Origin: Sclerodactyla briareus | Taxonomy: Eukaryota > Echinodermata > Holothuroidea > Dendrochirotida > Sclerodactylidae | Direction: 5' to 3' | DNA: 64,000 nucleotides | Assembly: GCA_026419785.1 (NCBI GenBank) | Contig: JAODTK010000666.1 | Location: 186,001 to 250,000, forward strand | In this document: positions 1 to 12,800 of the stretch, piece by piece | Numbering within the stretch: position 1 is the stretch's first letter | How the letters are laid out: every line of letters starts with the position of its first letter | The notes under the pieces: generated by a model | What the model was told of the DNA's origin: nothing | Seen by the model: the letters and a program-made list of their open reading frames with translations, nothing else | Database searches by the model: none | Made by a program: the position numbers and the translations under genes

Positions 1-480
1 TCTTGTTCCCATGGTTTTCCCTTCATCTATCCCCCTGCAGCGGGGGCGTTGCGCAGTCATCTGCCCCCCCCCCCCTCTGGTAAAGGCCCATTACTCCACT
101 ATGACCGATTCAGGGTGTCACCCCTGGAAGTATGCGCAAAACGTTCCAGTAAGTTGATGACCTCTCTATAATTATCACCAAGCGCCTACCCTGAACAGAG
201 AGGAGAATGGATTCCCAAATCGACCCCCGTTCCAAGGACAAGCTGAGGCGATATTGAATTTCTCAATGAAGCCCTCTCCTCTGATATTGCCCCCCCCCCC
301 CCCTCCTCTTCGCGTCTTGGCAGCTTCCCACCCAATGGTAAACTGCTGACAGTTCTATATCCATTAGGATTTCAGGTTGAAGAACAGAGGAATGATATTT
401 AACAGCGTAAAATAGGTGAGGTTGACTTGTATAGGCTTCTTAAATATTGTATTAAACCAGAAGTTTGCTTCAGGACTTCT
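1..480. other. unassigned sequence with two poly-C runs
   Basis: No gene or recognisable element. Poly-C runs lie near 65-76 and 289-303. The right end may include the extreme 5' part of the LINE fragment that follows, but the similarity is too weak to call. Confidence 0.5.
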
Positions 481-1455
481 AGATATCTGTATTGACGATC
501 TGGAAAATTCCGTGTGCATTCCAGAGCTAAAAGTTGGCAGACTATACCAACTTGTATCGGGAGTTTGCTTCGAACGATGATGTTGCAATTGTCCAAAAGA
601 ATCTTGATATAATCTCTAAATGGTCCTTTCGAGTGGCAAATTGTTTACAATGCCGATAAGTGCGAAGTTATCATGTTGGTTTCCACAATCGCAACGTCGA
701 CGTGGGCAGAATATTCAACAGGTGAATTCAGAAAAAGATCTCGGTGTTCATTTTTATTCTTCTTTGAAGCCTTCTAAGCAGTGTGGCGAAGCTTCGAGGA
801 ATAGGTAACGTGGATTTCTTGTCTCGATGCAGAGCTCCCTTCAGTTTCCTTCCCGATAAAGATATGTTGTCAGTTGTTTAAGTTAAGCAGGGCTGTGAGA
901 CGTCTCAAAACCTGGAGTATTCTAGTCCATGTAAGGAATCCATATTTCTCGAAGACAAGTGTCGGTAATTGAAATCGGTTCAGCGGAGTGCGGCTGACTA
1001 GATTAATTCAATCTCTTAGAGATTTACTCGTACGAAGAGATGATGTAAGGCGTTGCTCGGGTTAACCTCGATGGACTAGCTGACGAATTCGTGGTGATTT
1101 GATTCAGGTTTTTAAAATTGTTCATGGTTTCGAGGGCCTTTCCTTCTACTATTTTTTTGAGTTTCCCAAAGTTACCACCAATGGGGTCATTGTCTTAAGC
1201 GTCGTGCAACGCTGAAGATTGGACATTCGGAAATTTCTTCTCCAGAGAGTATTAATGAATGGAATAGACTTCCAGAAATTGTTGTTCTGTTCTAAGAGTG
1301 TGAATGGCATCAAGAACAGTCTTGAGTTATTTCTCAAGAAATGTTGGGGGGCGAATTCCTTTGGAACATCTTTGTTGGTTCTTCTCTTTTGGGATGTGTG
1401 GCTTCGGGGTCTCTCTTGAGCATTTCGTCCTTCATGACCCTTTTTCACTAAACTA
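480..1455 (+). mobile_element. CR1-like LINE, 3' part of the reverse transcriptase ORF (degenerate)
   Basis: Remnant of a non-LTR retrotransposon of the CR1 group, whose ORF2 encodes endonuclease plus reverse transcriptase. Seen by translating the + strand in changing frames: IDDLEN near 490; then DDVAIVQKNLDIISKWS near 575-625, the segment after the catalytic aspartates; VNSEKDLGVHF near 722-755; SLKPSKQC near 765-785; LKSVQRSA near 975; and near 1235-1280 INEWNRLPEIVV, followed in another frame by KSVNGIKNSL. These motifs come in the order known for the CR1 C-terminal half. The frame changes several times and stops are present, so it is dead. The 5' half is absent. Clade assignment rests on motif memory, not on a search. 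Confidence 0.85.
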
Positions 1456-3250
1456 AACTGACTTCATAAAAATCAAACTTCCACGAAGCACGACATACAT
1501 GCCAGGACATTGAAACAGTAAGTAAATTTGAAGAAGAAAAATTGTTGAAGAGACAAGATGTCTCTCAGACATCAATTTTACAACTTACCGAATAGCCCAG
1601 TTATCTCATCGATTTTTTCCCTTCTGATTTTCATTTTTTGGCGCGCGATGGAATCAACAAATCTCATCATTCATTTGCGCGTCGGCCTATTGATCTATGC
1701 CTCGGCGCTCATTCTTAGCGGCCGGCTGGGAGTGAGAAAAACATTACTCGTCATAATGTCGAGAAATGTAATTTCAGAAAGACGAGTGGACGCTCTGGTC
1801 GAGTTGAGACGTCGGAAAAAAAATGAAAAAATGATATGCCATATATGTTCTGGAACTTATCATATTAAAAGGCGATCGGCCATTCTTATATAATCAATAT
1901 CTCGATGATAACTGGGGCATACGCATTATAAAATGGTTCATCTCATATAACAGCTACGGACGTTATATATGATAACTTCGCAATGATAACTGGGGCATAC
2001 ACATATAATGGAAAAGACTAGACTGTTGGGTAGTACTGTACTCATGAGCACGAAGTTGGTTAAATTGGAGCGACATGACCCCTTTCCACACGAGAGGGTT
2101 ATTGTGAAAGAAGTCAGTAGGCATTTTACAATATTGCAGGATTATCACTTATGAGAGAACACACTCTTTACTGCAGTGTCATGATCAGAGCCAATGGTGG
2201 TATAACAGTCCCGCCTTTTGTTAAACCTGATCAAATATATGTCCTAGCTACTGATTTTATCTGTTTAGTTCCTGCGTACCGGGGCTAGATGTGTTACCGG
2301 GAATATTCCACCCCAACCCGTCTCCGCTGGCTTTCAAATATCAAATCAACATGAAAATTTACCACTTAATGGATAATCACGTCTAATTACTGATAAATAT
2401 TTAACTACTCTTGTTGGTTCGATGTTCATTCAATTGGCAACAATTTCCGCGAAGTACAATGACCATGTAAATATTTGACGTTTGGTACTTGGTGACGCCC
2501 CGGCCGATCCGAGTGCGCCAAGAAGGCACAATCGCACAATTTATTTAGGGTCGTCTTGTAGGGCGTCAGGGGAGGGAGAAAACCGTGGGGTCTCTGTGAT
2601 ACAAAGCCAGTGTGAATCACTGAATCTCTTAACAAAACAGACTATAGATGAGACCTGATTAAATCATCCAGAATTATCTCAATAATTTTCGGTGTCCCCG
2701 TAACGACAGGAGCTCTTCATAATCACTCAATTGGATAACTCAAACACGGCCAATGTTAGTTCCTACATATGGCGTAGAGTTTTTGCTACTGCGCTACCTC
2801 GAGATCTTTGTTCACAACTTGGTGCTCTTCGGTTTGTTGATTAGCATGTAACTCAGATCTGTCGAAAAAGGCCGAGTTTGTCTGTCCCACGAGGAAGTGC
2901 ACGCCAAAACGCACTACGATGAGTAATTCATTATTACTGTGAATGTCATGAAGCATTGCGAATCCTCTTTTCGGTAAAAATTGATCGATAGGATAGAAGT
3001 AGAATGAACTTTGTCAAGTACACCACAAGATAGCTTCCACATGGGAGAAGGTTATGCACTTGTCACGCGTACGACGCAACCCTATACCCCGGATCAGGGT
3101 GAGTCATTACCGAAGGTGGGTCGTATAATTCTTGTACACTGACGTACCCCAGATTACTCAAACTCAAAAGACTAACAACTCCTCGGAAAGAACCCACTGA
3201 TAGGCACGTTATCTACAGTTCTACATAATTTGAGTAAAATGACACACCTA
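1456..3250. other. unassigned sequence
   Basis: No gene recognised. An open frame at 1558-1893 (+) has two hydrophobic stretches but no family motif. A stretch of about 28 bp beginning near 1904 recurs about 80 bp later near 1983, sharing the core ATGATAACTGGGGCATAC. Nothing else stands out. Confidence 0.5.
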
Positions 3251-3255
3251 AGAGA

Positions 3256-3755
<500 letters not shown>

Positions 3756-3924
3756 AGGCTTCCATGCCTATCAGCAGGAAGAGTGCTCAAGACCGAAGCA
3801 GAGCTCGTATAAACATATTGATACACGGAACTATTGCAATGTCCATACTGCTTCTCCAGTTTTCACGCACTTCGTGAAGACTACGCCTCTTCGTGCGTAT
3901 AAGGAATGACATGCCAGCTGACCT

Positions 3925-4350
3925 GTGAAACGGCCACGGCACGGGTTCTTCCAGTCACTTTCAGTGAAAACGTAAAGACCAACACCGGTGCACGCTTCCT
4001 CAAGCTATTGACACGCGCATTTTCCCCAGGACAGTAAGCTTCACAGTCTTCAACAGATATTCAGTGACATCAGCTAAAGTTGCACGAAAAACATGCAGCA
4101 AATCTTAAAATTCATGAAGATCGACACCCAGTCACCACAAGAAAGAACGTGCAACTGTAGGCAACCCAACGACTGTCCTTCGCGCGGAAACTGTCTAATC
4201 GATTACGTCATCTACAAGGCAGCCGTAGCATCACGCGACAACACGGTATCCTACATAGAACTGGCCAGTGGACGTTTAAAGCAAGATACTACAACCACAC
4301 TAAGTCTTCCCGGAACGATTATTATAAAAAAGGAAAAGAACTCTTTTTAA
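3925..4350 (+). mobile_element. Penelope-like element, 3' end with part of the GIY-YIG endonuclease region
   Basis: Translation shows VKTNTGARFLKLLTRAF (3967-4017), then the Cys-rich CNCRQPNDCPSRGNCL near 4150-4197, then VIYKAAVASRDNTVSYIELASGRLK. This order (a V-K-T-N-[VI]-G-x-x-F-L segment, a C-x-C-R...C-P...G-x-C-L Cys motif, then V-x-Y-x-A-x-V and a Y-I-G-L-like GIY-YIG start) is the one I know from the C-terminal part of Penelope-like retroelements. Only the 3' end is here; the reverse transcriptase proper is missing and the element is broken. The nearby (TA)n arrays are not clearly part of it. Confidence 0.75.
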
Positions 4351-4524
4351 GTACGTCTGGGGACTATATATTGGCACTATTCGGTACGGTTACAGATTGT
4401 CGATTTGGCGCGATGAGAGTAAACTTCTGAGAAAATACTGATGGGAACCTCCGTAAGTATAACATCGCTGAGGAGTAGAGAGCTCCGTCATCGTGAACAT
4501 TCTAGCCCATTCTAGTTTACATTT

Positions 4525-7386
4525 TTAGCTGCGGTAAGCAGCTCTACAAGTCATCATTCTCTCCGTCCGTTCGTTCGTTCGTCCGTTAGTTCGTTCCGTT
4601 CGTTCGGTCATTCCGGGTCGTCACGGTCTTCGTAACTTCTTAACCGTACATGTGATCAGGTTGATACTTGCTGGTTCCTTAAAGCATTCACTGGCTAGGC
4701 TGAGTGACATTTTTGTTTGCACAATGTGGTGATTTTTAATTCAATCCAATTAATTACCCCAATTTGTCTATCAACTGCACCCTTCCCATTGAACTCTATA
4801 TGAGAGTGGTTTGTTTACTACTCATTGGAGCGGCCAGGGCTGGCCTGCTCATACAGCAGGGACTGTTTACTTTGTCTGTCAGCACTGATGGCTGGAATAC
4901 AGGCAATGGGGTGCAGGCAGTTCTGTGGATCTGTCATCACCTCGGCGTTGGCTAGATTTTCCAATGTGGATCCAAGAGTGTTTCCACTGTTCACTTGCAA
5001 ACAGTCCTAGGAGTTGTACTGGATACACATAAGTTTTGGATGGGTACATATAGCTAATATACAGGCCTAGGATGAGTTATTGGGACTCTGTGCTGGACAC
5101 TGATAGCAAAGATTAGGCTAATGTGGTAGACATGTTCCAAGCCATTCCAAGGTTAAGATCTGATGTCAGTAAAGGTCAATTACTGTGAACAACAATAAAT
5201 GTGGATTGGGGAAGAACATGCAGTGTATTCACCACAGGACTTTTGGCCGTTCCGCAGTTTCGACTTTCGCTTGGATGTGATCCAATAAGGGCACTGGTTT
5301 CCTGATCAATACATTAGCAGATGAGTTAGGACATATGCACGCTCGCCGTCCAACGCTGATTGAGCTCCTCAATCACTGGGTCAACTCACTAAAATCCACA
5401 TGTCGGCACTACCGCCGTCTGGAAAGCGCTGATATATGCTCCAAATTTCTCGGAAAGGGATCGCCGTATTCACATCGTCCCGTTGTAAATATGCCTGCGG
5501 CCAGAATTAAAACATAGATGCGGGTGTTGTGTGCGGTATGATTGTGAAAATCATACTTTGCGAGGGAGTTGAAATTTGAGAGGATATTCAACTGTATAAT
5601 ATTGAAAATAGACATAAGTCTCTAGCAAGTCATGAATAATAAAAGCGTTGAAAACCTGCTTTATGGGATCAATTTGCCGGGGTGCGTCATGTTTTCGGCA
5701 TCAAGTACACATGCGTAATGCTGCCTACTCATGTTCTTTCCATTTCAGGGGATGATATTTGCCGATGATTGGGTAATACATTCTTTCTTGGCTGTAGCAT
5801 CTCGCTATAAGACCTTTTCGCAAATAGCATGTTGCGAGTGTACTGTGGGATAGTTTTTGATGCATGCTGGGATACTTCAGGGGCAGTTTTTGTGTTAGCA
5901 TGTAATGGAAAAACGTGTACATTTCAGTTATCTCTCTTAGTGTCTGTGCATATTCTCTCAGAATTTATGTTGTTCCCGATAATCTTGCATCGTGACACAT
6001 CTACTGGATTGTGTTATTCTCCGCCAGGAAAAGTCAATTTTAAACCCGCTGAATTCTATAAAAATAACCCAAACCCTGACCGTCATAGTATGGCCTATTT
6101 GCCCCCTGAGCTAGACGACAATCATTACGAGGGCTTTTTGCGAAAAGGCTAATTTCGGTGGAGCCATGCCACATCTCACACGCGCACCTCCGGAATCCTT
6201 GCCTGACTACGTTATTGAAAAACATGTCCTTCTATCGCTTTATATATATTATGTTCCCTAGAATTCATTCGCGGTGATGGACGCAATCTGCCATACGCAT
6301 TGTACCTTGCTTATTTCGCCTATTCCAGTGTTGGTTTGTGCCTTCATTTATGGATTTTTTGGCTTCTGTGGAACCGCTATCCCTCTTCGCAAACAAGTAA
6401 TACCATTCCATACACTAGCCCCCGCTCAGTTCCAGTTAATTGGCGATTCTTCACAACCGCCTACGCATCTATGGAACCTAGCCTTAGGCGCCAACTGGTA
6501 TGCGTAGGGAGCATCGCTGTCATCCCCGCCTCGTCCTGCGTCCCACAACTGGGCGCCGCTAGCTGAACAGAAAAGTTTTCACGCCAAGCTCTGGCCCGCG
6601 ACGCGTTGACACTACAATGCGACGATCCGTCGGGTGAAGATATCAGCGCAATGTTGATGTCATGGAAAACAAGCGCAAATCGAAACGTCTTGATTGCTGC
6701 GGACGGCCAAAATTAATGTGGCGAATACACTGCATGCATGTTCATTCACCGATCCACATTTATTGTTGCCAATTCACATTTTTTATTGACCTTTACTGCA
6801 CATTTGTCAAACATTGAAGAATGGCTGGGGAAAGTATCCCCATTAGACATTAGTCTAATATTTGCCATCAGGCCAAGCACAAAGTACCCAACTAACTCAT
6901 TTCTAGGCTTGTAGTTAGCTATCTGTACCCAACAAAACTTTATGTGTACCCAGCACAACTCCCAGGCCTGTAGCAGTGAACAGTGGAAAAACACTTGGGA
7001 TTCACAAGGAAAGTATCGTCAGCACCTACATCATGAGGAGGTGATTACAGAAGAATTAACCGTCCCCCCTTCAACGGCTGACTGCCAAGCAGCTCCAGGG
7101 AGTATTGTTACAAACCTCTCTCGCGTTCAATGGGAAGGGTGTGATAGAAGACAATTGTGGTAATTAATTGGATTTAATTGATGAAATCTAATCCCAACCC
7201 AACCCAAAAACTGATGCAAACAAAAATGTAACTCGGCCTAGCCTGTGGCATGCTTTATCCACGCACCAAGTTTCAACTTGATTCAGAAATGGACGGTTTG
7301 AGAAGTTAGAGTGAACAGTGAACGAACCAAACGAACGAACGGACGGGAGAGACATGATGACTTGTAGAGCTGCTCACCGCAGCTAA
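4525..7386. mobile_element. 2.9 kb element with ~0.75 kb inverted arms (foldback-like)
   Basis: About 4525-5300 matches the reverse complement of about 6640-7386 over nearly its whole length. Matches in order from the outside in: TTAGCTGCGGT, GCAGCTCTACAAGTCATCAT, GTCCGTTCGTTCG, GACATTTTTGTTTGCA / TACATTTTTGTTTGCA, TCCAATTAATTACC, CACCCTTCCCATTGAAC, TTTCCACTGTTCACT, GGGAGTTGT / AGGAGTTGT, CAGTAAAGGTCAAT, AACAATAAATGTGGAT, GCAGTGTATTC. I judge the arms roughly three-quarters identical with many small indels. The arms carry no open frame of note. The core (about 5300-6640) holds a separate dispersed repeat. It could be a foldback transposon or two head-to-head copies of one ~0.75 kb element. 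No clear target duplication was found. Confidence 0.8.
6258..6500 (+). repeat. dispersed repeat, copy 1 (second copy at 49500-49745)
   Basis: Same orientation as 49500-49745. Shared landmarks in order: TAGAATTCATTCGCGG / TAGAATTTCATTTCGCGG, CAGTG-T-GGTTTG, CTTCTGTGGAA / CCTCTGTGGAA, CCCCCGCTCAGTT, AATTGGCGATT, ACGCATCTATGGAA and CTAGCCT. It lies inside the core of the inverted-arm element. No coding potential and no tRNA-like head is visible, so the class is unknown. Confidence 0.75.
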
Positions 7387-10000
7387 GACTCCCACGAAAT
7401 ATATTGATATTAATGTGTGTATGTGTGTGTGTGGTTGTGTGCGTAGTGTGTGTCACGCTTTCTCGTTAGCAGATATTCTCCGAAACGGTAAGACCGGTGT
7501 AAGTGATTTATTTTGTTTAGTTGTCGGGGTTAGAGGAACAATGATCGATTAGATATTGGGCACAGAAGTCACTTATTAAGTAAGTTAATTAGCATATTTT
7601 ATGTTATTTACCTTGTTTAAGCTCGTTAGAAGATACGGATGAACCGTATGTGCCATGGTGCATTGGTTTGACACATAAGTGCAGGATATGAGCAGTGAGG
7701 TAATGAACTGATTAGATTTCAGCGTTAAAATATGCTAGGTTAAAGTCGGCGAATCTGCATAAAATCATGCGGAAAGTTCGTCGGGTTTCCACAAACTTGG
7801 TGAATAGGGTCTACCTTCAATCCCGAACTTTTTAACAAAGATTTAGTGTAATGGAGGTCATTCACTGTATCTCGTTCGCATAATTCATGCGAAACTTCAA
7901 AGTGCCGGATTTTCTTGTAACTTGTTGTATGTGCTTTCCCCACGGCTCCAACAATTTTTACATCGACTAGTGGTCACTGGGGGGTCATTCAATGTTGTCT
8001 GTTTTGCATAGTTTATTCCGATTAAGTTCGATTTTAATGAAATCGAGGTTTTCGATACCTTCGTCCCACAAAAGTTGCGATCGTCTCATTTGACATATTT
8101 AAGGCATTTCAGTCAAATTTCCACGAAATTTATACTCCTCATGGATTGGTCACTGATTAGTAAGCTGTTTCTGTTGAATGCCTAATACTGAAATCTGGAA
8201 GCAACCAAGGAAGACTCATAATTGTTTGAAATGGTACTGATGGAAGACACTGGGGCGGTTGCCTTGTTTGATAAGGGTCATTTGTATGATCCCCCCACCC
8301 ACCATAAGAACCCCCCCCCCCCCCATAAAACAATCCTCACTGTTTTATACCACAACAGGACTTAACCTGAAATATTTCCGGCTGGGGGTTGTCTCTTATG
8401 TGTTTTTTTTGTGTTTCTGTTTTCATTCCCAACACAGACTGTAATCCAGAGAATATTAAACGCATGTATTTTCTTCAACATAGGCAAACAAACGTAGAAT
8501 AAAAGTCTTGTGTTACGGTTTTAAAGGCCTTGCGGGCGTTAGGCTGGACTATAGTATACTCAAATATCTTCATGCGCATATTTGCTCAAATCGATCGAAA
8601 TCACAGTACCGGGTAATGTTCCAAACTCATGGAAAGCGACTATGATCCATGACGTTTCTGGAATAAAACGTCAGCCGCGTTTGTAAGTCGAAAGTGATGT
8701 GTCTACTGATAATAGGTCACCACTTGAACAACACTTGCTATATAGCGCCCCAGTATAAACCAAAGCCTAAATCTTTGGTTCTGCAGCAGTCACAGATCAT
8801 GGAAAAAATACTCAAATATTTTCAAGAATAAACATCTTACTGTGTGGCTACCCGCAGGTGTACGAATCTGTCATGCTGACAATATTTCTACCGAGCCTTT
8901 GACTGGCCATTCTCTTTATTGTAAAGGGACCTCGGTTTAGACGGGAGTTATACGGTACTTACACGTCCTATGGAAAGGAAATTGCTTATATTTTTCCCTA
9001 GGAATAGAAATATAACCAGCCGATGGAGCAGGAAACTTAGACACAGACAATATTCCCAACGATCTCAGAACCTTAACCCTAGGTTGAAATCGCCCACATC
9101 TTCCCTATGAATAACAAATCCTCCGACAGCAGGAATAGGAAATTACCTCACAGGCAAGAGTTGCCCTGTCATTCAGAAGGATGCAATCCGGAAGATGATT
9201 GCCTGCCTCAAGATGGTTCTAGCAACATCTGTCCCAACCTCCCCCCCCCCCCCACACTTTTTTTAATCAGAAGAACCATGCAGGTGTGGCATTAACCCTT
9301 AACCTCTTCCTCGGCGAGTGGAGTTTCTGTATCCCCCAATCGATACATATGATAGATCTCATGTCACGGTTATCGTTTGTCACCGTCTCTAATCTCTGAA
9401 GTGCAGCGACAATTCACATGGCAACGTGTAAACAGCTGCAAACACTTTCGCGCCAGAAAAAAATATAAGGAAATCGGTGTGCATTCAAACAGGGACCCTC
9501 ATGGTTCATTGGATTAGGATAAACGAGTAATTCTCTCAGACCATCCGAAATATAGATTTTTCACAAAGTTGATAAGGAAACAGGCCGAACGGAGTGGTGG
9601 TATATTAATGATCGTCTGCCGACGGAACAGGCATGATTGTCGCCTCGATCTGTGCAGCACAGTTTCAACAAATTCCATACTGATCGTAATTCACGTGTCA
9701 CGTGGGGCACCTGTGTGAAGGCCCACTTCCACCTTGGAATATTGTATTCAGATGATCGAGTGATTCTCCTAACCCCCGGCCGAAAAATCGACATTCTCGA
9801 CTAGTTCTACGCACAGGGCCGTGATGTTTCTGCTTGCAGCATTCAAATCGGTGAATTTAACAAGAACTATTAACGAGAATATTACTGTCTGATGACTGTG
9901 GTTACCGAAGTTGCGACCGTGGTTCCTACCGATAGTGTCGCCCTATGTCATTAGGTTCAAAGTCTGGAAGAAGTAGGAGAAATCTCCGAATTATCGGCCA
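7387..10000. other. unassigned sequence with a GT microsatellite and poly-C runs
   Basis: A (GT)n-type microsatellite lies at about 7414-7453. Poly-C runs lie near 8308-8322 and 9239-9252. I see no gene, splice-site-bounded exon or transposon motif in the rest. Confidence 0.5.
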
Positions 10001-10002
10001 CA

Positions 10003-10085
10003 TTGGTAGATAGAGCGTCGGCGCCATGGGGGGAGACCGGGGTTCGAATTAGGGTTCGATCCTCTGTGCGCGGCGAGTATACCAT
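10003..10085 (+). mobile_element. tRNA-like SINE head
   Basis: The segment contains a pol III A-box-like TGGTAGATAGAGCG followed about 30 bp later by GGGTTCGAAT and again GGGTTCGATCC, matching the B-box core GTTCRANNC. Spacing fits a tRNA-derived SINE. It does not fold as an intact tRNA that I can see, and no body or tail is recognisable downstream. Confidence 0.5.
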
Positions 10086-11155
10086 GAAAGAAAATTCTCC
10101 GATTTAGGAGATTGTAATTTCGCGATAACTATGCAACTCCTCGATCGATCTATTAAACTATAGAACTATAAAAACGAGACCTATAAAAGGACTATCGACA
10201 CATGACATTTATCAAACAAAATGTGCCGAATGCTACATATCGGTAAACGACAGTAAGAAAACGATCGATTTTGTCTGCAATAACATTTTAAGAAGTCTTC
10301 TGAATGAAAGAGGCTGCTAACTATTTTATTCGACCTAATTCTGTAATTCTGGGTCATATAATGAAGCGTAAAGGTTCGTTGCAGACAGCTCCTAAAATAT
10401 CGTTCCTAAAGTCATTGAAAAGTGCAAAATCGTGTGTCGTATGAAAGTACCATACAATGCGTTCACGGAAAGGCCGGGGCCGGGTATATATCGGGGGGAA
10501 ATTCTGAAGAGACGGAAACAGCCAACCGAAAGATTTGATGGAACAATGAGAAGGAAAACTCATTGATCATGGCTTTTCAAAGATAGTGTGGATGGACGGC
10601 TTTGTAGTACAGTAGCCCACATTAGTTCGGTATGATATTTATACAAAATAAAAAATCTCTACGACTACCACACTATAACATTCACAAAAGAAATAATAAT
10701 AATGATGACGGTGATAATAATATTAAGAATAGGATAATAGAATAATATAGTAATAATAATAATATATAAAATCAATCATTATGATGGTATACGGAGCAAT
10801 TCGAAATGAAAGGAATCCCAACTATATCGAGACTCGAAGACACTTAAATACACGTAGATGTTTATGAGTCGTTTAGCGGAATTTGTAGGTATATATAAAT
10901 ACGAATATATAAATGAGGCGGTATTGATGATATTGTAATGAGATTCAGTGGTGTCATTCGTTGGCGGGCTATATTACCTGGTATGTCGTCTCCGGTCATG
11001 AACAATCCTGTAGCCTTCCCTGTCTTCTGCCACCCTTGTTGGACCGGCCTCATGTGTCAGTCGAGTTTGATCTAGTTCAAACAAACAGTCGTGAAAACCA
11101 GTGAATTATGAGAGCTTTCTCTCTCGAATTCTGGTGACAACCAATCTGCGATCCG
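10086..11155. other. unassigned AT-rich sequence
   Basis: An AAT-rich simple-sequence block lies at about 10688-10770. No gene or element is recognised in the remainder. Confidence 0.5.
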
Positions 11156-11159
11156 AGAC

Positions 11160-11560
11160 TGATACATCCGCTGGGAATATCTTGCTCAGCGGGAGAAAAA
11201 ATCCCTGCTCGATATAGTTTATTTATAAGCATAGGTTCTGGTTTATCCATCTCGCTCTTTGTTCTATGAGAGTGCGTGAAATCAATTCCGAATGGGCCAT
11301 GCCACTTCGCGTTCCCCGTACGAAGTACTTCTGGGGTGAGAGATCATTCGAAGTGGCAGCTCCTCGTCTCTGGAATGGATTGCCGTTGGAAATTCGTCAA
11401 TGCACCTCTCTGGCGTTATACAGAAATTTGAAAACTCATTCATGTGTAAAGCCTTTGGTAATGTCGTCGTTGCTCCTTTTTATTTTTCTATTCTTTGCGC
11501 TTGAGACCTGTATGGGTGATAATTATGTTGTTTTTTTTTGACGCGTTACAAATTCTTTGT
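11160..11560 (+). mobile_element. LINE, C-terminal end of ORF2 (CR1/L2-type group)
   Basis: One frame reads VPRTKYFWGERSFEVAAPRL then WNGLPLEIRQCTSLALYRNL then KTH (about 11299-11442). The pattern (Y-x-G-x-R-S-F-x-x-A-A-P-x-L-W-N-x-L-P-x-x-I-R, then F/Y-x-x-x-L-K-T-H) is the terminal motif of many CR1/L2-related non-LTR retrotransposons. It is a different lineage from the LINE at 480-1455, which ends with an INEWNRLP motif. Weak upstream similarity reaches back to about 11160. The catalytic reverse transcriptase core is missing. A T-rich run follows the end of the frame. Confidence 0.85.
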
Positions 11561-12480
11561 ATTCTTATTATGTTATTATTATTTTATGATGCCGCCCAAT
11601 AGGCGATCGCGTTCACAACGCATGAAGATCAGCGCGATTCCTCCTCAACAATACAAGTATGTCACAAACCTGAATGAAGCAAAACGAAGTACGCATATAG
11701 GCGTACGACGAATCGGTTCAACGGGGAGGCTGTCTGAAAAATAAAACTTCAGGTTGGAACCACAAGTTTGGGCAATGAAAAGTGCCGACAAGGCAGAGAT
11801 GATGCCCAAATTACATGAAAGGTTTCCAACATATTTACATATTCAGTTTAAAGCCCGAGTCTTTATCACTGCCCGGAAAAAAAAGGCTTACGTCTCCTCT
11901 GAGGTAATGCGACTATTTTATATGCATGAGCTTAAGTGACAAAAGGGTAACTATATCAGTATCTGATTACGCGAGATATAGCTATTTGTTGCCCCCTGTA
12001 TCGCCAGTTTTAATGTGCAATACCCATTGTGTTTCAGTTTTCAGATTTGAAAACATGTTTCAACCAATTCATGTAAATGCTTCCAAAAAGTGATATTGAT
12101 ATTCTCATTAATATTCAAAATAACTATAAACAGTCTGCTGCTAAAGACGGCATGAAAAAAATACCTAATATTAGTGAAGGTTACCCCTTTTAAGACAACT
12201 GCTAACAGCTCCACTTAGACTGAAGATATTACAACGATTTCATCGTATCATGCCACGGATATCTGTTTCGCAAGTGCAGTTCGAAAACCGTAATAGGCCT
12301 ATATTGGTATGAATGGAAAATTCAGGGTTCAAAAATTACAGATAAAGCAACCCATAAGGTATCGGTTGAAAACCAGCCTGACAGCCCTGATGTCGATTAG
12401 CCTCCTAATCCTGCGATAATCCCATTGTTTGTGTTTTTTGTGTTTTGGTTCTTCATCCATACGTCCGCCTAGAAGGTTTC
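11561..12480. other. unassigned sequence
   Basis: Nothing recognised apart from short unremarkable open frames. Confidence 0.5.
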
Positions 12481-12490
12481 GCTCCTAGTA

Positions 12491-12800
12491 CAAAAAAAAA
12501 AAAGAATATGGAACTAAGGCCCCTAAGCTTTGTCTTCGTGGGGTGGAAAACAAACACCCCACAACACCCCAAAACCAACCCCCCCCCCCCCCCTCTTCCC
12601 CCCCCCAACCCCCCCCCCAACACCCCACCCACAAGGGAGGCCCCACACCACCCCCCCCCCCACAACCAACACAATCCCCCCCCACCCCCCCACCCCCCCA
12701 CCCCCCCCCCCCACCCCCCCCCCCCCCCCAACCCCCCCCCCCCCCCACAAAGGAAAAAAAAAAAAACAAAAAAAAAAAAAACAAAAAAACAAAAAAAAAG
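12491..12800. repeat. low-complexity block: poly-C/A then poly-A
   Basis: The stretch starts with a short A run, continues with about 180 bp of near-pure C broken by CA and CCA, and ends with about 60 bp of near-pure A. Overlapping open frames on both strands encode only Pro/Thr/His or Gly/Phe runs and are artefacts of composition. It may be true simple sequence or a badly resolved long-read homopolymer. Confidence 0.9.

Noticed and set aside
1558-1893. 111-codon open frame with two hydrophobic stretches
   Set aside because: No signal of selection or family membership visible.
10003-10085. Functional tRNA gene
   Set aside because: Pol III box-like motifs are present, but a full cloverleaf with acceptor stem could not be formed; a SINE head is more likely.
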